A DNA stretch of 47,718 bases from Myxococcales bacterium. GTDB lineage: Bacteria > Myxococcota_A > Polyangia > Polyangiales > SLQV01. The notes under the pieces were generated by a model. That model saw only the letters and a program-made list of their open reading frames with translations, ran no database searches and had not been told where the DNA came from. Below, piece by piece: positions 44,649 to 47,718 of the stretch (position 1 is its first letter; the number at the start of each line of letters is the position of its first letter). The position numbers and the translations under genes are program-made. The DNA is taken from positions 1-47,718 of the forward strand of contig SLEO01000151.1 in NCBI GenBank assembly GCA_007124745.1. Reading direction: 5' to 3'.

Positions 44649-45251
44649 ATGATGGAAGCACTCAAATCGCTCACGGCACAAGCGCTGGTTGTCCACCGAG
44701 ACAACATCGACACGGACCAGATTATTCCCGCGCGCTTCCTGAAAGTGACCGACAAGGCCGGGCTTGGTGACGCGCTTTTCGCCGACTGGCGCTACGCCGA
44801 GGACGGCACGCCCAAGGCCGACTTCGTCCTCAATCAGCCCTGGGCGAAGGGCCGAAAGATCCTCGTCGCTGGTCAGAACTTCGGTTCGGGCTCGTCGCGG
44901 GAGCACGCACCTTGGGCATTGCTGGGTTATGGTTTCCGGGCGGTGCTCGCACGCTCCTTCGCCGACATTTTCCGCAACAACGCGCTGAAGAACGGTGTGT
45001 TGCCCGTGGCACTGGGTGAGGCAGAGCACGGCAAAGTACTCGCCGCCTTGGCCGCCAACCGCGACGAAGCACTCACCGTTGACCTTGAAGCCTGTGCGGT
45101 CAGCCTCGGCGGCGAGCGCATCGCTTCCTTCGAGGTCGACGCCTTCGCCCGCCACTGCCTGCTCAATGGGCTCGACCAACTCGGCTATTTGCTGCACTTC
45201 GAAGCGGATATCGCCCGCTACGAAGCGGAACGAAGCCAGCGTGCTTACTGA
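44649..45251 (+). CDS. leuD: 3-isopropylmalate dehydratase small subunit
   Basis: LeuD is the swivelling substrate-binding partner of LeuC. The 200-aa protein has NIDTDQIIPARFLK, AGQNFGSGSSREHAPWALLGYGFRAVLARSFADIF and NALKNGVLP, all characteristic. ATG 44649 is chosen because GGAG sits 4-7 nt upstream; the track uses TTG 44640. It overlaps cimA by 11 bp. Confidence 0.96.
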   Translation: MMEALKSLTAQALVVHRDNIDTDQIIPARFLKVTDKAGLGDALFADWRYAEDGTPKADFVLNQPWAKGRKILVAGQNFGSGSSREHAPWALLGYGFRAVLARSFADIFRNNALKNGVLPVALGEAEHGKVLAALAANRDEALTVDLEACAVSLGGERIASFEVDAFARHCLLNGLDQLGYLLHFEADIARYEAERSQRAY

Positions 45252-46878
45252 CCCTGCCCCCACAGGCGGCGTGCTGACTCACGTCGAGGTCTACGACACG
45301 ACGCTGCGTGACGGCACGCAGGCGGAAGGACTTTCGCTCTCCGCCAGCGACAAGCTGCGCATCATTCGGGCCCTCGACGACTTCGGCATCGACTACATCG
45401 AGGCGGGTTTTCCGGGATCGAATCCAAAAGATGCGGAGCTGTTTGCGCGCGCCCGCGAGCTCTCCCTCCGTCATGCCAAGGTGGTGGCCTTCGGGGCGAC
45501 GCGTCACCCGGAACGCACGCCCGAGGGCGACAGCGGTCTCGCTGCGTTGCTCGCTGCGGAAACGGAGATTTGCACGCTCTTTGGTAAGAGCTGGCGGCTG
45601 CACGTTGAAGACGTATTGCGCATCTCCGAGGACGACAACCTCAAACTCATCGAGGATTCTCTCGCGTACCTAGCGGGCCACGGGCGGCGCGTCTTCTTCG
45701 ACGCCGAGCACTTTTTCGACGGCTTTACCGCCGAACCCGAGTTTGCCCTCCGCGTGCTCGGAGCGGCCCTCGCTGGCGGCGCCAGCCGGCTCATTCTGTG
45801 CGACACCAACGGCGGCAAGTTGCCTTGGGAGGTCCATGAAATCGTCAGCGCCGTCCGCGACCGCTTCCCCCAAGCGGTCATCGGCATCCACGCGCACAAC
45901 GATACGGAGTGCGCGGTCGCCAACTCTCTCGCTGCAGTCCAGGCCGGCGCACGACAGGTGCAGGGGACCATCAACGGCTTCGGCGAACGCTGCGGCAACG
46001 GCAACCTCTGCTCGATTCTCCCCGGTCTTGAGATCAAGCTTGGCTTGCAGTGCCTAGATCCAGGCAAACTCAAGCAGCTTAGAGACCTCGCTCGCCTCGT
46101 CTCCGAGGTGTGCAACACAAAGCTCAACCCGCATGCAGCGTATGTGGGCCGCAGCGCCTTCGCCCATAAGGGTGGGGTGCACGTCTCGGCCATGCGCCGC
46201 TCCATTGATTCTTACCAACACATCGACCCTGCGCTCGTCGGCAACGTCTCTCGCGTTCTGGTGAGTGAGCTCTCCGGTCGCTCGAACCTTGTGACCAAGG
46301 CCGAGGAGTTCGGTCTCAAGACCAATGCCGTCGATGCGGCGGTCATCGTGAATCAGATCAAGCACTACGAATCTCAAGGGTTTTCTTTCGAGGCTGCTGA
46401 GGCCTCGGTAGCACTGCTCATCAAGCGCGCCGAGCCGTCTTACGCCCCCCCCTTCAAGCTCACTGATTTTCAGGTGACGGTAGGTGAACGCGGCACAGCG
46501 GAGCCCTTCAGCGAAGCGACGGTGCGGGTTGAGGTCGATGGAGAGCTGATGCACACCGCCGGCAGCGGCAACGGCCCGGTCAGCGCCCTCGACCAAGCAC
46601 TACGCAAAGCGCTGGGCATCCGTTACCCGCAGCTAAGCGCCGTCACCTTAAGCGGCTACAAGGTGCGCATTCTCAACGAGGACGCCGCAACGGGCGCCAT
46701 TACCCGTGTACTCATCGCCCACGACGGTCCCAGCGGCACCTTCAGCACCGTAGGCGCCTCGACCAACATCATCGCCGCCTCTCTCCTCGCCCTCATCGAC
46801 GGCCTCGAGTTCGCCCTACTCACCGCACGCGGCGACTTCCACACCGACCCTCCCGTAGCGGCTCAGGGGGCACCTTAG
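45241..46878 (+). CDS. cimA: (R)-citramalate synthase
   Basis: CimA condenses acetyl-CoA and pyruvate to citramalate, giving 2-oxobutyrate for isoleucine without threonine deaminase; LeuCDB then process the product. The protein has VEVYDTTLRDGTQAEGLSLSASDKLRII, FFDAEHFFDGF, GIHAHNDTECAVANSLAAVQAGARQVQGTINGFGERCGNGNL and FAHKGGVHVSAMRR, the CimA-type (GSU1798-like) branch rather than LeuA. A C-terminal LeuA-type regulatory domain follows. GTG 45241 overlaps leuD by 11 bp; GTG 45271 is another possible start. The track ORF starts in the leuD frame shadow. Confidence 0.92.
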   Translation: MLTDPAPTGGVLTHVEVYDTTLRDGTQAEGLSLSASDKLRIIRALDDFGIDYIEAGFPGSNPKDAELFARARELSLRHAKVVAFGATRHPERTPEGDSGLAALLAAETEICTLFGKSWRLHVEDVLRISEDDNLKLIEDSLAYLAGHGRRVFFDAEHFFDGFTAEPEFALRVLGAALAGGASRLILCDTNGGKLPWEVHEIVSAVRDRFPQAVIGIHAHNDTECAVANSLAAVQAGARQVQGTINGFGERCGNGNLCSILPGLEIKLGLQCLDPGKLKQLRDLARLVSEVCNTKLNPHAAYVGRSAFAHKGGVHVSAMRRSIDSYQHIDPALVGNVSRVLVSELSGRSNLVTKAEEFGLKTNAVDAAVIVNQIKHYESQGFSFEAAEASVALLIKRAEPSYAPPFKLTDFQVTVGERGTAEPFSEATVRVEVDGELMHTAGSGNGPVSALDQALRKALGIRYPQLSAVTLSGYKVRILNEDAATGAITRVLIAHDGPSGTFSTVGASTNIIAASLLALIDGLEFALLTARGDFHTDPPVAAQGAP

Positions 46879-47138
46879 AGAATGCGCCCTAGCATTGCGG
46901 GAGCAAATCCCCGACGGCGCCCCCACTCCTCCTCTAGGGTGGCCTAAAGCTGCGTGCGTTGCTTTCGCGCGGGTAGCGACCGCGGCATTCCTTGGCTAAG
47001 CTTCGCCGGGGTTTTTCGAAGACCGAGGCGGCTAGCGTCGACCGACGTGCGAAATCTCTCTGGGCTGCCGCCGGTTAGGCCGCAGTCACCTTACCTAAAC
47101 TCGTTCGCTAACTCCTCGATTCACGAGGCACCCACGTT
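46879..47138. other. cimA-leuB spacer
   Basis: 260 bases with no gene supported. It contains a terminator-like hairpin at 46979-47016 and the leuB ribosome binding site (GAGG near 47125). Confidence 0.4.
46979..47016 (+). terminator. Possible intrinsic terminator before leuB
   Basis: ACCGCGGC pairs with GCCGGGGT with one mismatch around a 18-nt loop, and the right arm runs into TTTTT. It could end the cimA transcript or act as an attenuator in front of leuB. Confidence 0.4.
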
Positions 47139-47718
47139 ATGACCAACTACCACGTTCTGCTCCTTCCCGGTGATGGTATCGGGCCGGAAATCACGAAAGC
47201 AACGCGCGTTGTGCTGGAGGCGCTAGCCGAGCTTCGCGGCTTTAGCTTCAGCTTCCAGGAGGCGCTCATCGGTGGCTGCGCCATCGACCAGACGGGGGAG
47301 GCGCTACCGGCGGCGACACTCGAAGCCGCTAAAGGCGCCCAGGCCATCCTCCTCGGCGCCGTCGGCGGACCCAAATGGGATGACCCTCAAGCCAAAGTAC
47401 GGCCTGAGCAAGGCCTACTTGGGATCCGCAAGGCGTTAGGGCTCTACGCGAACCTGCGGCCCGTGAAGGTGTGGCCGGGCTTCGACGGCGCCTCGCCCCT
47501 CAAGCCTGAGTACGCCCAGGGTGTCGACTTGTTGGTCGTCCGCGAGCTGACCGGCGGACTCTACTTCGGCACGCCCAAAGGCACAGAGCGACAGTCCGAC
47601 GGCTCCGAGCGTGCCGTCGACACGTTGGTCTACACGACGCAGGAAATCGAGCGTGTCACCCGCACTGCGTTTGAGATTGCGCGGGGTCGGCGCAAGCACG
47701 TGACATCGGTGGATAAGG
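47139..47718 (+). CDS. leuB: 3-isopropylmalate dehydrogenase (partial, runs off the edge)
   Basis: The reading frame is open at the window end, so it is absent from the ORF track. ATG 47139 starts MTNYHVLLLPGDGIGPEITK, followed by ILLGAVGGPKWDD, LLGIRKALGLYANLRPVKVW and DLLVVRELTGGLYFGTPKG; the last codons read TSVDK of the conserved VTSVDKANV. LeuB oxidises 3-isopropylmalate with NAD+. About 193 residues are visible of an expected 350-360. Confidence 0.95.
   Translation, partial: MTNYHVLLLPGDGIGPEITKATRVVLEALAELRGFSFSFQEALIGGCAIDQTGEALPAATLEAAKGAQAILLGAVGGPKWDDPQAKVRPEQGLLGIRKALGLYANLRPVKVWPGFDGASPLKPEYAQGVDLLVVRELTGGLYFGTPKGTERQSDGSERAVDTLVYTTQEIERVTRTAFEIARGRRKHVTSVDK

Noticed and set aside
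43389-45263. 624-aa minus-strand ORF opposite leuC and leuD
   Set aside because: It is antisense to clear leuC and leuD coding sequence; long open antisense frames are common at this GC content.

Overview
The window is a high-GC (roughly mid-60s %) chromosomal segment dominated by housekeeping genes. I see no prophage, integrase, transposase, CRISPR array, rRNA or tRNA. The gene content fits a Gram-negative member of the old Deltaproteobacteria, perhaps Myxococcota or a Bradymonadia-like lineage: a SUF cluster led by an Rrf2 regulator, a HelD-like helicase, a SWIM-SNF2 ATPase, a DUF4388-like/PEGA membrane protein, an H-x6-D glycerol acyltransferase and citramalate-dependent isoleucine synthesis. 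The taxonomic call is an inference with low confidence.

Layout. (1) 1-15.6 kb: a 144-bp palindromic repeat, then a leftward block that reads, in transcription order, RND/MMPL exporter, Hsp33, ribosomal protein S20, IscS/NifS-like desulfurase, A-type Fe-S carrier, Rrf2 regulator, SufB, SufC, SufD, SufS, SufT-like protein and a SAM methyltransferase. murJ diverges to the right and is followed by a second copy of the palindromic repeat. (2) 15.8-31.6 kb: engB, a YkgJ-type Cys-cluster protein, a SWIM-SNF2 ATPase, a tightly overlapping operon (exported protein, N-acetylglutamate synthase, HelD-like helicase), trmL, an SDR protein, an acyltransferase, an inositol-monophosphatase-family enzyme, and a small cluster of ribosomal proteins L33, L28 and S14. 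L33 is 55 aa and is missing from the ORF track. (3) 31.8-37.3 kb: a lipoprotein of the sulfatase/alkaline phosphatase superfamily and a membrane-anchored DUF4388-like/receiver-like/PEGA-like protein. (4) 37.4 kb to the end: a rightward branched-chain amino acid cluster, ilvB-ilvN-ilvC-leuA-leuC-leuD-cimA-leuB, with leuB cut by the window edge.

How the genes work together. The SUF block carries the parts for making and delivering Fe-S clusters, with its own regulator and a promoter overlapping an imperfect palindrome. The last block carries the steps from pyruvate towards leucine and, through citramalate, isoleucine without threonine. LeuC needs a 4Fe-4S cluster from the Fe-S machinery. ilvD and a transaminase are not in the window.

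The least expected signals are non-coding: two copies of a 144-bp hairpin element placed just beyond minus-strand gene ends, and several short tandem arrays of 12-15 bp at gene ends and in intergenic gaps. Others are an 11-nt G tract inside the RND exporter gene, a short ORF that overlaps the ilvB start codon as ATGA, and a roughly 480-bp gene-poor stretch of lower GC before the SNF2 gene.
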